A DNA stretch of 64,000 nucleotides from Brasenia schreberi (GCA_036023115.1 JAYKKT010000076.1:6452001-6516000); one strand, 5' to 3'; shown: positions 22,921-33,908, numbered from the stretch's first letter. A program made the numbers and translations. Notes: a model not told the origin generated them from the letters alone.

Positions 22921-23509
22921 CATTATGTCTCTTAGATGAAGTGAAGACGTTATGCTCTTATACTCATACTTATCAGTTATATATGTATAGCAAAAAATAA
23001 AATTTATGAGGTATTGGTATCAACAAATAATGTTTGCGAGAGATATGTCCCAGGACACATCTCCATCACACGAGAGACACATCATTAGAAAAATAAAAAA
23101 ATCGAGTGAAAAATGCATGAAAACGATTAGAAAATGAAAAAACAACACCAAATCAATAACATGCCTTGATAAATTGACAAATATCTCTTCTAATCAACCT
23201 ACAAAATATTATTTTTCTTCATTCCTCCCTTTTCCTTATCCGTTCTCAAATCTCATGTTTCGTCCTTTTATATAGATTTTGATTTGTTCTTTCATTAGAA
23301 ATGGTTGTGGATCGAGTAATGTGTAGGTGTTATGAGTCGATGATTGAAAAATAGAAGGCAAACTAGCCGTAAATAGCATCTGGAAGTTGGAGGAGAGAGA
23401 ATCATCCATTTTAAGTTTGAAAGGTATTTTCGTAATTATTGAAATTAATTAAGGGTATTTTGAGAAATGCAACAAAAAAAAGGAGTTTGTATAGTAGAAC
23501 GGGTGTGCA

Positions 23510-24000
23510 CGTATCAATCCTGTTAACATCTTATCTACACAACTAGAAGTATGAAATTGCCACTGATAATACAACAGGGGTGTTATCTTTGGTTGTGTTT
23601 GCATTAGTCCGTTTATGATGAATCTGAGTTGATCTGAAAACTGCCAACTAGAAAGTGATTTTTGCTTGCGAAGTGTGGTAATAAATTGGATTGGAGAAGA
23701 AAGGATGTTTGTAATCTTTTCTTGCAACTATCAAACTTCATTGCTCAAGGTCCCGATGCACTCAGGCTGCATTTAACTTCGGTGAAACTGCATATTGATA
23801 TATTCGAACAAGGGAGAAAAACCTATAATTTTTTATCTTGTAAGGAAAGACCCCTCTCAAATGTACTAGCCCCTCCTTGAGTTGTGGTTTCTTGTGAGAT
23901 GTATGGCCTCAAATGCATCTTCACAAAGAACAACATATCGAGTATATAGGGGTTGTTTGCATGGCAGAAAAATAGGGTGGAATTTGAATTTCTTGAGTCC
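23510..24000. other. unassigned sequence
   Basis: No family motif is visible. Overlapping short open frames exist on both strands without supporting features. Confidence 0.35.
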
Positions 24001-25070
24001 ACTTTCATTTTTATGCTATGTCATGTTTGACTTGCACAGAAGTATACTTATGCTATGTCAAATGCAAGTAATAAAATATTTCTAACACATTCAATAAGCA
24101 AGCATTATAATAATTTAATGTGCTAATACAACAGTGAATGATCACATGCATCACTAGAAGCAAGCAAAACTAAGAGGGAACCTTATCCTCTAGTCATGTC
24201 CAATTTTCCAAATGCCCATCATCTTCTAATCACTCCAATTTTGCAACTAAATAAGCATAAAAGCATTAATACATGATAAACTATCCAATAAGAAAGCTAC
24301 CCTTTGAAACCACACGAAAATCAAAGTCCATACGACTCAAAACCAAAAGAAGGTACTTAACCAGATCTTAAATAAAGATAGCATATTCAACTCTTCTTGA
24401 AAACGGATTACGAATGACCCTGAAATAGCTGAAAACTCAACTTGGATCAATATTGGTTTGATATGGATCCATTTAAGAAATTTGGCTCCATTTTATATTA
24501 GTTTAGATTTATTTAATAGACTCAAGCCCATTTACACAATTGACCTGCCTGACCCGATTTATACCTAGGCTAGTCTCATTAAACACACGGGTTACCTCGA
24601 TGTGGCCGTGTTTGACATTACATGACACGGCCAAACATGACATCGCCAACGAAACCACCACTAGTTGCCATTGTGGGTACCGACCAAACCAGGCCGAAAC
24701 CACTCCCCACATACCCAAACTGACCACTTGCACCTACGAATTATTGCCTGCCTACGGGTGGCGGTGGCGACAGAAATTAGAGGGGATAGGAAGGAGAAAG
24801 GGAAGTTGGAGGGGTTATTGAAACCCTCTCTATTTTGCCCTCTTTCATCCCTCTCTCTAACGGTCGTGACATTCACCACATCGTGGTACATTTGTCGGCA
24901 TATAGCTGGTCATGCAACCATCTCAACCTTTGGGTCGAGGGCAGATAGGCCCAGGCCCAGATCCCGCTTCCCTGGATCGCAAGGAAAAGAGTTGCTTAAT
25001 TACCTTTTGATTCTACATACTCAGGTCTTTCTAATAATGATTTCAAATGAATTAGATTTATTTTGTCCCT
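24000..25070. repeat. LTR-like sequence related to 39017-41400
   Basis: A 32-bp stretch at 24465-24496 matches 40547-40578 at about 26 positions in the same orientation. The surrounding layout also agrees: AT-rich part, then this segment, then GC-richer sequence with GACCCGA and CACGG patches. It probably derives from a long-LTR gypsy family, but no LTR boundary, primer site or coding region is attached, so the class is inferred. Confidence 0.35.
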
Positions 25071-25091
25071 AGTAGAGTGTTGGGATTTATA

Positions 25092-25548
25092 GAACAACAA
25101 CAACTAAGCCTTTTCCCATATTAGACGGAGTCGGCTACATGGATATTTTTTGTTCCCGTACAGTCCTATCATGTGCCATGTTAGCAATTAACTCAACATA
25201 AGTTAGGTCATTCTTTATTGTTTTTTTCCAATACTTTTATGGTCGTCCTCTACCTCTTTTAATACTTTCAAAATCTAGTTTTTCATACCTTCTTAGAGGC
25301 ACTTCTTTTGACCTTCTTTGTATATGTCCAAACAATCTTAAACAATATACTCTCATTTTATCCTTTATTGGTGTCACTCCCAATTTGTTTCTAATAACCT
25401 CATTATGTATAGGTCTTTCTGCGTATGACCACTCATCCATCTCAACATCTTCATTTCTGCCACAAACATCTTATCTTTTATACATGTTGATGATTAACTG
25501 CCCAACACTCAAAACCATAAAACATGGCAGGTCTAATTACTAGTCTAT
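25092..25548 (-). mobile_element. RTE-type LINE copy B, 3' end only (457 bp)
   Basis: An exact 16-bp duplication AGTGTTGGGATTTATA flanks it at 25076-25091 and 25549-25564. On the minus strand it carries the C-terminal part of the RTE protein ([40 protein letters not shown] and SIKRGRGRP; frame 25440-25237) and ends with the family 3' terminus, ATGGGAAAAGGCTTAGTTG followed by TTG repeats. This is a standard 5'-truncated insertion. Confidence 0.95.
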
Positions 25549-25859
25549 AGTGTTGGGATTTATACATTTACCTAAAATCTTTTGATCAAATCTTCGTGTG
25601 GCGTACTTGTTTATCAGATTTACATTCCACATTTTGTTGAGATAAGTTATGTACGCTGCCTTTGGACATTATTATTGTGTTTCGCATGCAAATTCTTTCA
25701 AATGAAATTCCTCTTTTAGCTGGGTCGGTGACACACTGTATATGCTGATTCCATCTTTACACTAATAGTTGAGAATGGGACTTCTCTTGGTACCAGTCAA
25801 GTCAAGTTTTTCTCTCCACGATGTATTTATTTTTTGGGTGAAGACGCAATATTCCTTCT

Positions 25860-26060
25860 CTATTTTCCATTACCATTGAAAATTTCATGATAACTAAAAT
25901 CATGAAATACAGCTGGAGGCTTAAGCCAGGTACACATGCACCTGGAATCAAACTCACACCCTGGGTTTTGTGAATCGAGAGCCCTGCTAGGTTTGCTAAT
26001 GCCCTGAGTATGAAACCCATGAAATTTAATAAATTGATTTAAAGATAACAAAAACCAGGA
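25860..26060 (-). repeat. possible tRNA-derived SINE
   Basis: On the minus strand a segment reads TAGCAGGGCTCTCGATTCAC, then GAGTTTGATTCCAGGTGC, which resemble the anticodon-arm and B-box regions (GGTTCGATTCC) of a tRNA gene. CATGTGTACCTGGCTTAAGC follows, and a second diverged piece of the same motif (GCCAGGTACGCATGCACC, plus) lies at 26073-26090. The A box is weak and no poly-A tail or duplication was found. Confidence 0.3.
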
Positions 26061-26189
26061 TAATAATCAAGCCAGGTACGCATGCACCTAGACATATATG
26101 TATATTAAACCAATATGCAATCAATATAAAGTAAGTCATAAACAAGTCATATAAAAAACAAAAGTAGAAACAAAATTAGAAACTTATCT

Positions 26190-26684
26190 TTGTGAGTCAC
26201 CATTGCGTACTTGTCTTAGAGAAATTAGCACCCTCTATGAGTACTACAAGTACCTATGCCTTCCTCCCTGAATAAAATGCGTACACAACTCAAAAATCAC
26301 ATACTTGAATTCGAGTTGACTTCTACCAACGCCTCAGTTGCCTATGGCTGGAGAAGACAGGGTTCTCGAAACCATCACGCACAAAGGAAACGCAAGGAAC
26401 TGAGAGTGGAGAGCGAGTGTAGAAAGCAAGTGTTCGGGATTAGCAGCCCTAATCCCCTATTTATAGTACATGTGATGGATCTCGGATCCCGAATCTAATC
26501 CAATCGTCGTGACTATTAATGTTCTTAACCATTCCTGCTTCGTAACCGTTCCCGCTTATACTCTTGACCATTAGATAAAAAATAACCATTAGATCAAAAG
26601 AGTTTTGTGCAAAAAAGATAGACCAAAGACAATTCCCAAACCCAAGCCCAAACTCGACCCGATGCGTGTATATGTGGTCTAACA
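26190..26684 (-). repeat. possible solo LTR with TATA promoter
   Basis: Minus strand starting TGTTAGACCACATATAC at 26684 resembles an LTR start. A strong TATA element (ACTATAAATAGGGG) at about 26452-26466 is followed by a GC-balanced leader without a gene. The other end and a 5-bp duplication could not be fixed, so it might instead be an orphan promoter. Confidence 0.27.
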
Positions 26685-26689
26685 TGTCC

Positions 26690-27149
26690 TCTCCGAGCTC
26701 TTTGAACTAAGGTTCGTATGCTACCAACTATATAAAATGATATGTGGGTTTATAACATCCTTAAATATGGGACTAAACATTGTCTTCTCTTGGTTATCAC
26801 ATGCACAAGTCCCTCACACGTGACTTTTTACACTTTAAGACTTTCACATATATCAATGATGCATCAATTGAATATTTGGGATACAAATATGAACTAAATG
26901 TTATTAATGCACATGAGTTTAATAAACCCAACTATAATTAGCATTAATCCAATAAAGTCAACATTTCAAAAAGATGACTCAAACTGATTCAGATCGGTTT
27001 GCTCAATACTGTGAAAAGTAATAATAAGAAGAAAGTCAAGGATATTATTAATGCTGAAAAATAGAGGAGGTATATGATGAGCTCTCAACGAGTTTAAAAA
27101 AGGGATGTTAGTTTAAGCTATATCATTTGACATAGATGAGCTCTAAGGC
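26690..27149. other. unassigned sequence
   Basis: AT-rich, no gene or RNA feature recognised. Confidence 0.4.
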
Positions 27150-28655
27150 ATGAAGTAACGATGGCAACAACCGATAAATACGTATGGACTTAAAGTTGAT
27201 CCTTGATGTAACCCAATATTAACTTCAAAGAAGACTGTCATTCCTTCATGAGTCCTCACACATGTTTTTGCACCATTATACATGTCTCTTATAAGGTTAA
27301 TGTGTGTCAATGGGATACCTCTTTTTTTCAAAGTTCTCCAAAGAACCTCCCTCGGTACTCTATCATAAGTTTTTTCTAAATCAATAAATATAATGTGAAG
27401 GTCTTTTTTTTTTGCTCTAAAATGTTTCATAAGACGTCTCAAAAGGTGAATCGCTTCAACAACAGATCTGCCTGGCATGAATCCAAATTGGTTCTCTGTT
27501 GTACTTGATACTTGTCTTAACCTACGTTCGATAATTCTTTCCCACAATTTCATAGTATGGCTCATTAACTTGATACCTCGATAATTCGCACAATTTTGAA
27601 TGTCTCCCTTGTTCTTATATATGGGTATAAGTGTACTTGCTCTCCATTCCTCAGGCATCTTTTGGTTTTTCCATATTTCATTAAATAGTCTTGTGAGCCA
27701 AGTGATTCCTATTTCTCCTACTATTTTCCGAACTTCTATAGGAATAGTATCTGGTCCTGCCGATTTACCACCCTTCATATGTTTAAGAGTCTCTTTGACT
27801 TCATTCTTTTGAATATGTCGGTAGAAATTGTGGTTTATATACTTTTCTGATTTGACTAACTCTCCTAAATTAATACTAACATCTTTATTTTTATTAAAAA
27901 GCTTATAAAAATAGTTTTTCCATCTATTTCTTATATCATCATTTGCCACTAGAATTTTTTCATCCTCGTCCTTATGCATCTAACATAATTAAGATCTTTA
28001 GTTTTCTTATCTCTAGCCCTAGCTATTCTAAAAATATCTCTTTCACCAATCTTTTGAGTTGAGTTTTTTATATAAATCTCTCCCAAATTTTAGCTTTTGC
28101 TTCACTCACGGCCTTTTTTGCTTCCTTCTTTGCTTGCTTATAAGCTTCTAAAGTTTCACTAGTTTTCTTAGCATAATGTAATTTGTAACATGCCCTCTTT
28201 GTCTTGATTTTATTTTGCACTACTTCACTCCACCACCAAGCTTCTTTTTGTGCCGGTACACCTCCCTTTGATATACCTAACACATCTTTCACTACTTTCC
28301 TAATATGTATAGCCATATTGTTCCATATATCACAGGATGTACCAACAAAATTCCAAACATCTCCTTGAAGGACTTTCTCTTTAAATATATCTTCTTTCTC
28401 GCTTTTGAGGTTTCACCATTTAGTACGAATAGCTCGATGCATTCTTTTCTTCTTTGTCCATTTTTTTATTTGTAAATCCATAATTAAAAGTCGATGTTGA
28501 GTGATTAAGCTTTCTCCTGAAATTATCTTGCAATCTTTACAACACGCTCTATCTTTTTTTCTACAAATAAAGTAATCAATTTGTGTTTGTGATAAGCCAC
28601 TCTTATAAGTAATTAAATGTTGATCTCATTTTTTGAAGATTGTATAACATCAAAT
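27150..28655 (-). mobile_element. RTE-type LINE copy C, lacking 3' half
   Basis: The minus strand holds, from the right: the end of the endonuclease domain ([14 protein letters not shown], then a Lys/Cys-rich stretch and LITQHRLLIMDL), the linker (frame 28316-28068: GVPAQKEAWWWSEVVQNKIKTKRA) and the best RT frame in the window (27979-27143). That frame has [106 protein letters not shown] and [13 protein letters not shown]. It ends just before the catalytic ADD motif, so the 3' third and tail are gone. Confidence 0.92.
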
Positions 28656-29140
28656 ACACATAGAAAAAGCAAAATTTGACTAAATCCACAAACATACCTC
28701 ATCAAATTAAGTACTCAAACCTCTTCTTCTTTTTAAGAAAAGTTGGTAGAGTTCCAATAGGATTGAGTAATACATTGTATATTACTCTGGAACAAAGAAC
28801 CCAACTATAGAACAAAAAGCAAAGGAGGAAGAGAGCTCCCAACCAATGAGAGTACAAAAATTTTCACAAATGTGTTGGGGTATTTTAGGAAATCATGAAA
28901 AAAAGTGTGTAGCCTGTCTATTGAGGTAACGATCTGGGTGCGATACGAGCATTATTTAAACGCGTATTTAACTGGAGTACTTATTCAGTTGGTTTCAGTG
29001 ATGAAACTGTCACTTGAACCCGAATGCCGTCATACGCAATCCAATTAAATCGGATTAAGTTCTTTTTGTATCCGATCCGAGTTCGACCCGTTTGACATCC
29101 CTTATTTCATAAGAAGCGTGCGGCGTGCCCTTCAGGTCCG
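28656..29140. other. unassigned sequence upstream of RPS13
   Basis: No gene recognised. The stretch 29050-29100 contains GATCCGAGTTCGACCCG, a pattern often seen in plant repeats, but no element boundary is visible. Confidence 0.4.
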
Positions 29141-29145
29141 CTTAG

Positions 29146-29154
29146 TTAGGGTTT
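29146..29154 (-). promoter_or_regulatory. telo-box upstream of RPS13
   Basis: The plus strand reads TTAGGGTTT (AAACCCTAA on minus), 111 bp before the start codon. Telo-boxes near transcription starts are a known feature of plant ribosomal-protein promoters. The site's role here is inferred from that context. Confidence 0.7.
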
Positions 29155-29264
29155 CTTTGGTTGATAAGAAGCGCATAAGCGAAGGGGAGTAGAGTGGGAA
29201 GTCGGCCGCCTACCTGATCGACAGAGTTTCTCTCTGCTTCCGGTTCCCAGCACTGCTCGTAGTC

Positions 29265-32200
29265 ATGGGTCGTATGCACAGCCGAGGGTGAATAATTCTC
29301 TGTCTCTCGCTCTTGTGGAAATTGACGATCGAACGTTCGATTGTTGGTGGTGATTTTTCTAATTGTTTTCTTCTCATTACTTTTAAACAGAAAGGGTATC
29401 TCTTCATCTGCCCTCCCTTACAAGAGGACACCTCCAAGCTGGCTCAAGATCTCATCTCAGGATGTAATTTTTTTTTTTCTCTCTCTCTCTCACAACAGAA
29501 ATGGTTTGTTGGTTTCATTTCTTGCTCTAGGATATTCATATCAATGGGTTTGCTAGACGGCCTAACAATGATAAAGAACGGTGATAAAGATCTGCTTTTC
29601 CCTTCTTTTCTACTAGCTTGGTGATTAGTCCTTCTACTACTTTTCGTTTCTTCTGGCAAATGCACTTTTTATTGCTATGCTAATCTTTATTTCCTTTTGA
29701 AGCAATCTGCTTGAGGTAAATTTCATTGTCAAGCAGTTGTCTGGTTGATAGGAGATCGATAATCTGTTTACAAATCTTTGACGATGGTAGCGCCTTTATG
29801 TGTTAAAATTGCCAATTGCACGATAAAGTGGTGATGAAACTACTGGGGCATCTGAATGAAACGCGTGATAATTATTTCATACATTTCTTTGTGTTGGGTC
29901 TTCCTATTTGACGAAGGTTTCTCTTTTATCTGCTCGTTCTATCATAACACTGCAAAATCACATCATGTGTGGAATATGTTGTGGTGATCCTTTTCCCGTG
30001 CAGGTCGAGGAGAACATATGCAAATTTGCAAAGAAGGGATTGACACCATCTCAGATTGGTGTCATCCTTCGTGATTCCCATGGTATCGCCCAAGTCAACA
30101 GTGTGACTGGGAGTAAGATCCTCCGGATTCTGAAGGCCCACGGTACTTTCTTCATCTATAGAACCTTAGGCTGTATTCTGTTAACAGTATTATCCAGAGG
30201 ACTTGCCATCAACATAAAAAGTGCAGGCCTTGCACCGGAGATACCTGAAGACTTGTACTATCTCATCAAGAAGGCTGTTGCTATTCGGAAGCACCTTGAG
30301 AGGAACCGAAAGGACAAAGATTCCAAGTTTAGGTTGATCTTGGTTGAGAGCAGGGTTCACCGGCTGGCTCGCTATTACAAGAGGACAAAGAAACTTGCCC
30401 CTGTGTGGAAATAGTAAGTAAATAGCAGCTTGATGGCCTTGCTGTTGTTTCTTGAATGTCGTTTTGCTTTATGATCTTATATACGGTTCAGTGTGTACTT
30501 ACCATATTTTTCTTCTTTCCTTCTGTGACCTGTGCTCTGTGAATTATTTGTTATTACTTTCTTCTCATTAGATGTTTCATGTTTGTCTCGTAGGCATTGT
30601 TTTTTTGTGCGTTCTGTCAAGTGATGTAGATTCTTATCACATGTAGCTGTAATCTCATAAAAAGCTATCTGGATCGATACCATTTAGCCTTTTATGTACA
30701 GAATCATAATGAAATGAATATCAGTCATCTACATCTGACTGTATCGTATGAATGCTTGGATTCTTTCATACTTTTTTTCCTTGTTGACGAATGTTCTTGT
30801 AAACCCCTAGTTCGAGGGGAAGGGTCTTTTTGCAAAGCCAAGTTCTTTCGAACAATGTTATAAAAATCATATCATATCGTACAATAAGATACATGTATTG
30901 GATGTATTGGTACCTGAACCAATGCGATTAAGTACCTGTATTGCAACACTGTATTGGGGTGTATCGCATTATATGCTGAAAGTTTTAAAATTCATATTTT
31001 TTAAGAAAATCATATTTTAGGTGTATTTAGTCCTTCTGTAGGTCAGCTTCTGTGGCTCCTCTTGCATGTCTATTCCTTCTCTTCAAGACAAACTCTTTTC
31101 TCTCTAAAAATCTCATATGTATTTGACGTTCAATTAATAGTCATCAATGTTAAGTTTGAAAATTCTGCCCGAAACCGATGTAGGTATGGTGCATATTGCA
31201 GAATTTTTCATGTTTTTAATTTTTTTAACATTTTAATGATTTAAAAAAATAACTTAAAAATCACCTATATCATTGCCTCATGTGATACAGTTTCCGACAC
31301 AATATTTACAACATTGCTTTTGAGTGCCGAAACCATTTCCCTGTCAGTGGCCTACCTTGGTGATGACCAAATTCGAAATTACTGCCAGCTCTTTTCTCAA
31401 TATGAAGCACTTTGAATATGTTAACAAGCTTGAGCAATGGGCAACAGAATTAAGGGGCTCACTGAAGAAAGAACATAGCTGAACCTATTGGACATATACT
31501 GATATGCATGACTTAGGTGGAATGGGCTTGGATGATCAAGAGGAGGGGGCCCTTGCACATGATCATAAGATCACATGAGTTCACTTGAAAGTACACAGAA
31601 ATAGTAGATTGTGACCCATGACGCCTGACAATATAGTAGTTGGAGTAATCTCTCATGGGTTCTACAAAAGAACCCTCTAACTGAATTGTTGATTACGAAC
31701 GCATTGAAAGAGATTAAGCACAATTATCTCTAACTAGAACGGTCAATCCAAGAGGGGACATAAAAGATGACTATACTTAATAAAAAATATAATGTTATAA
31801 AACCAATGTTATCTGTATCGTACAGTGCGATACGTATCGTGGCGCCTGTATCATACGGGCAATACGCCAATTTTTTTTTTCAAATCATTTCTTTTTTCAA
31901 TTTTTTTTCCAATTTTTTCAATTTTCTTTTAATTTTTTTTGCAGGTTTTTTGCCTCTCTTCGCCTCTCTTCACTTCTCTCCAAGGCATCCTCTGATATGC
32001 TTGTTTGAAATTGCAAGATGTGTATGTAACATGTAAATTCGGGTTTATAATTTCATTTATTGAATAAGAATAATTTATGAACAAATAAAAATTATGACAA
32101 AATCATTTTCCTTTTTGTTGCCAACTTTTATGTATATTTCTGGTATCATTTTTTAATTTCATGAAATCGCAAACAATGAAGAACAATTTGGTTGTCTCGG

Positions 32201-33593
32201 TTCATTGAGTGGGCATTTCACAACTTCACTATTTTAGGGTTCACCTTACATGACTTATTGAGTTTAACATGATCAACGTGTGTGAGGCTTAACTCAGTTT
32301 GTGAAGTGAGAAATGGAACTCAAGCATTAGTTAAAAAGTTAGTCTCCAGGAAGAGAAAAAGGGGATATCATCAAGTAACAATATCACATCACTGAGGTGT
32401 CATAGACTCAATAATCAAAGAAATGGAGCTCATCATTTTGCTCACATATGAAAATTAGCAAATATGACAACTACATGTACAAAGATAGCAGTTTGTTAAT
32501 TTTGATATATTAGATGAGTGAATTATGTAAGATAACGAAGAAAATGCACTCCTAACCGAAGAAGACATTGCATGGATTAATTTGAAAGGAGTGCAACAAC
32601 ATCATGAAGGAGATGAAGATTTTGATTTTGAAGTAGAAAGTGATGAGAACCTTTGGATGCAATTGTTCAATGTTGAATGCTCAATATGTACTAAACTTTG
32701 CATTATATGAATTCAAAGCAATTACTAAAATTTTCCTGATTTTTTAAAATATTTTTCTATTTTTTAATATTAAAGTACTATACGATACGCTACGCTAAGC
32801 TACGATACACTCGTATCGTGGAGCCTAGCAATATGCGATATGATACGCATCAGACAACACTGTATAAAACATTTATTTTAAACTCCGCCCATGTAAGGAG
32901 GGTTGCATTACGCTTCCGACAGTAACTTTGTTGGACTTATTTACCACGGATTCTACAAATTATGATAGGGCTATGTGGAAACAAAGAATCCATGTAGCGG
33001 ATCCCATCTAGTATGGGAAAAAGCTTAGTTGTTGTAGTTGATAAAACATTTATTTAAAATTATAAAATTTGTTATACATAAACATTTTGTCAAAAACTTT
33101 GAGGTTCTAGGTTGACCTTTTGTAAAATGATCTTCTACTCTATTCAAGGTTATAAGCCCTTTGAAAATGAGAAACATGTATGGTTCACGCCACCTGAAGA
33201 ATCTGGAAGATTCAAACCTCTCTGTGGTTGTGTCACTAAATTTAGGCTGTAGGGCATCATCTAAGGCACAATTTGTCCTAACCCAGGGTTTATCTCAAAG
33301 AGGGATCCTTGTCATCGGCAATGAGAAGGTTACCTGAAGAGAAGTTTTTGTCCTTTCCATCATGTTGACAAGAATACGAACCAATTATGTTCTTCAGGCA
33401 TTAAGTTGTCTTTCATCTCTTCTCATTTCTCTCGTTTTTGTCTTTCAATTGCTTCATTTTCTTGCCTTTGATTGCTTTCTTCATATATGATGTGAACTTT
33501 TTGCTCTTGGATCTATGAAATATAAGACTGATAAGAACTTTTTTTTTTTTGCATTCCAGTGAGGCTCAAACTGCAAATGCTCTTGTGTCGTAG
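29265..33593 (+). CDS. RPS13: 40S ribosomal protein S13 (uS15), five exons
   Basis: Coding exons are 29265-29287, 29391-29463, 30004-30142, 30227-30413 and 33560-33593: 456 bases, 151 residues plus TAG, the usual length of eukaryotic S13. Exon 1 encodes MGRMHSRG; exon 2 [19 protein letters not shown]; exon 3 [20 protein letters not shown] and [20 protein letters not shown]; exon 4 [36 protein letters not shown] and [19 protein letters not shown]; exon 5 [10 protein letters not shown]. All introns have GT-AG ends and phases agree. The protein is a small-subunit component that binds 18S rRNA near the platform and acts in cytoplasmic translation. Intron 4 (30414-33559) is 3146 bp, swollen by two hAT elements and a LINE tail. 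Its donor GTAAGTA begins inside TAG, so retaining the intron would end the protein after the Lys of PVWK. Exon 5 is short and its residues differ from the common ESTTASTLVA ending, so it is the least certain exon; the acceptor (T tract, CATTCCAG) and frame support it. The copy looks functional. Confidence 0.93.
30853..31316. mobile_element. non-autonomous hAT, copy 3 (464 bp), in RPS13 intron 4
   Basis: The ends match hAT copy 1: CAATGTTATAAAAATC at the left and CAATGTTGTAAATATT read inward from the right. The flanks are CTTTCGAA (30845-30852) and CTTTTGAG (31317-31324), 6 of 8 identical, one difference being a CpG-type change. The interior has a few degraded TATCGTA motifs and no coding sequence. 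It is a deletion derivative or MITE of the copy 1 family. Confidence 0.85.
31804..32862 (+). mobile_element. hAT copy 4 (1059 bp), internally deleted, in RPS13 intron 4
   Basis: An exact 8-bp duplication TATAAAAC lies at 31796-31803 and 32863-32870. The left end is CAATGTTATCTGTATCG and the right end read inward is CAGTGTTGTCTGATGCG, with TATCGTA-type arrays inside both ends. The last 350 bp (about 32530-32862) match the C-terminal, tail and terminal region of hAT copy 2 in the opposite orientation, for example the acidic exon [19 protein letters not shown]. Most of the transposase is missing, so it would depend on another element. Confidence 0.93.
32883..33039 (+). mobile_element. RTE-type LINE copy D, 3' tail only (157 bp), in RPS13 intron 4
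   Basis: The plus strand ends GGAAACAAAGAATCCATGTA ... GTATGGGAAAAAGCTTAGTTGTTGTAGTTG, the family's 3' terminus. Flanking copies ATAAAACATTTATTTTAAA (32864-32882) and ATAAAACATTTATTTAAA (33040-33057) differ by one T. The first 70 bp do not obviously match the other LINE tails and may be filler. Its left duplication overlaps the right duplication of hAT copy 4. Confidence 0.85.
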
Positions 33594-33847
33594 AGATGAT
33601 CACTCTTCCAGGTGAAGGCAATATTGAATCAATTCAATTAGGTCGTTGTTTTAGTCTACATGAATCTGTTGAGATGGTAACTGTTGTGTTTCTTTGAAAG
33701 GCTTAAGGCCTTTAAACTCCAACTGTGCTGTCCTATCTATTTGCCAATTGAACATGGGGTAGAAGTTTTGGTATTTACGTAGACAATGGAGTTCGGGATA
33801 TTTACGTTTGTCGAATGTAGGGCAATGAGATCGTGGTTTTTAACATG

Positions 33848-33850
<3 letters not shown>
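33594..33850 (+). other. presumed RPS13 3' UTR
   Basis: Sequence after the RPS13 stop codon and before a CT microsatellite. No other gene is visible. No clear AATAAA signal was found, so the transcript end is not placed. Confidence 0.4.

Positions 33851-33908
<58 letters not shown>
33851..33908. repeat. (CT)n microsatellite
   Basis: About 29 uninterrupted CT units. Confidence 0.98.

Larger units (their letters stand above)
19306..23509 (+). mobile_element. Mutator-like element carrying transposase-OTU and a plant-mobile-domain gene
   Basis: The left end TGCACACTCTGTTTACTATA and the right end read inward TGCACACCCGTTCTACTATA align well, and the similarity fades into AT-rich subterminal DNA with shared AATACCC motifs. 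Between them a transposase-OTU frame runs on plus (about 19840-21960) and a plant-mobile-domain frame on minus (about 21970-22920), converging tail to tail. I found no 9-bp direct duplication: the flanks CTTACAATA and CGTATCAAT do not match, so the exact termini or the age of the insertion are uncertain. Confidence 0.7.

Noticed and set aside
19297..23518. Target duplication of the MULE
   Set aside because: The flanking nonamers CTTACAATA and CGTATCAAT agree at too few positions to count.
29825..29900. Possible C/D snoRNA in RPS13 intron 2 (GTGATGA followed by CTGA and TGATAA)
   Set aside because: The CTGA is only about 14 bases after the C-like box, no terminal stem or proper D box follows, and spacing does not fit the class.
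29908..30414. 168-codon frame starting at 29908 as the RPS13 coding region
   Set aside because: The first 32 codons are intron 2 and codons in the middle are intron 3. The conserved protein begins at 29265 and is joined through splice sites.
30623..30740. Inverted words GATGTAGAT and ATCTACATC in RPS13 intron 4
   Set aside because: A 9-bp match about 100 bp apart with no further structure is expected by chance in AT-rich DNA.
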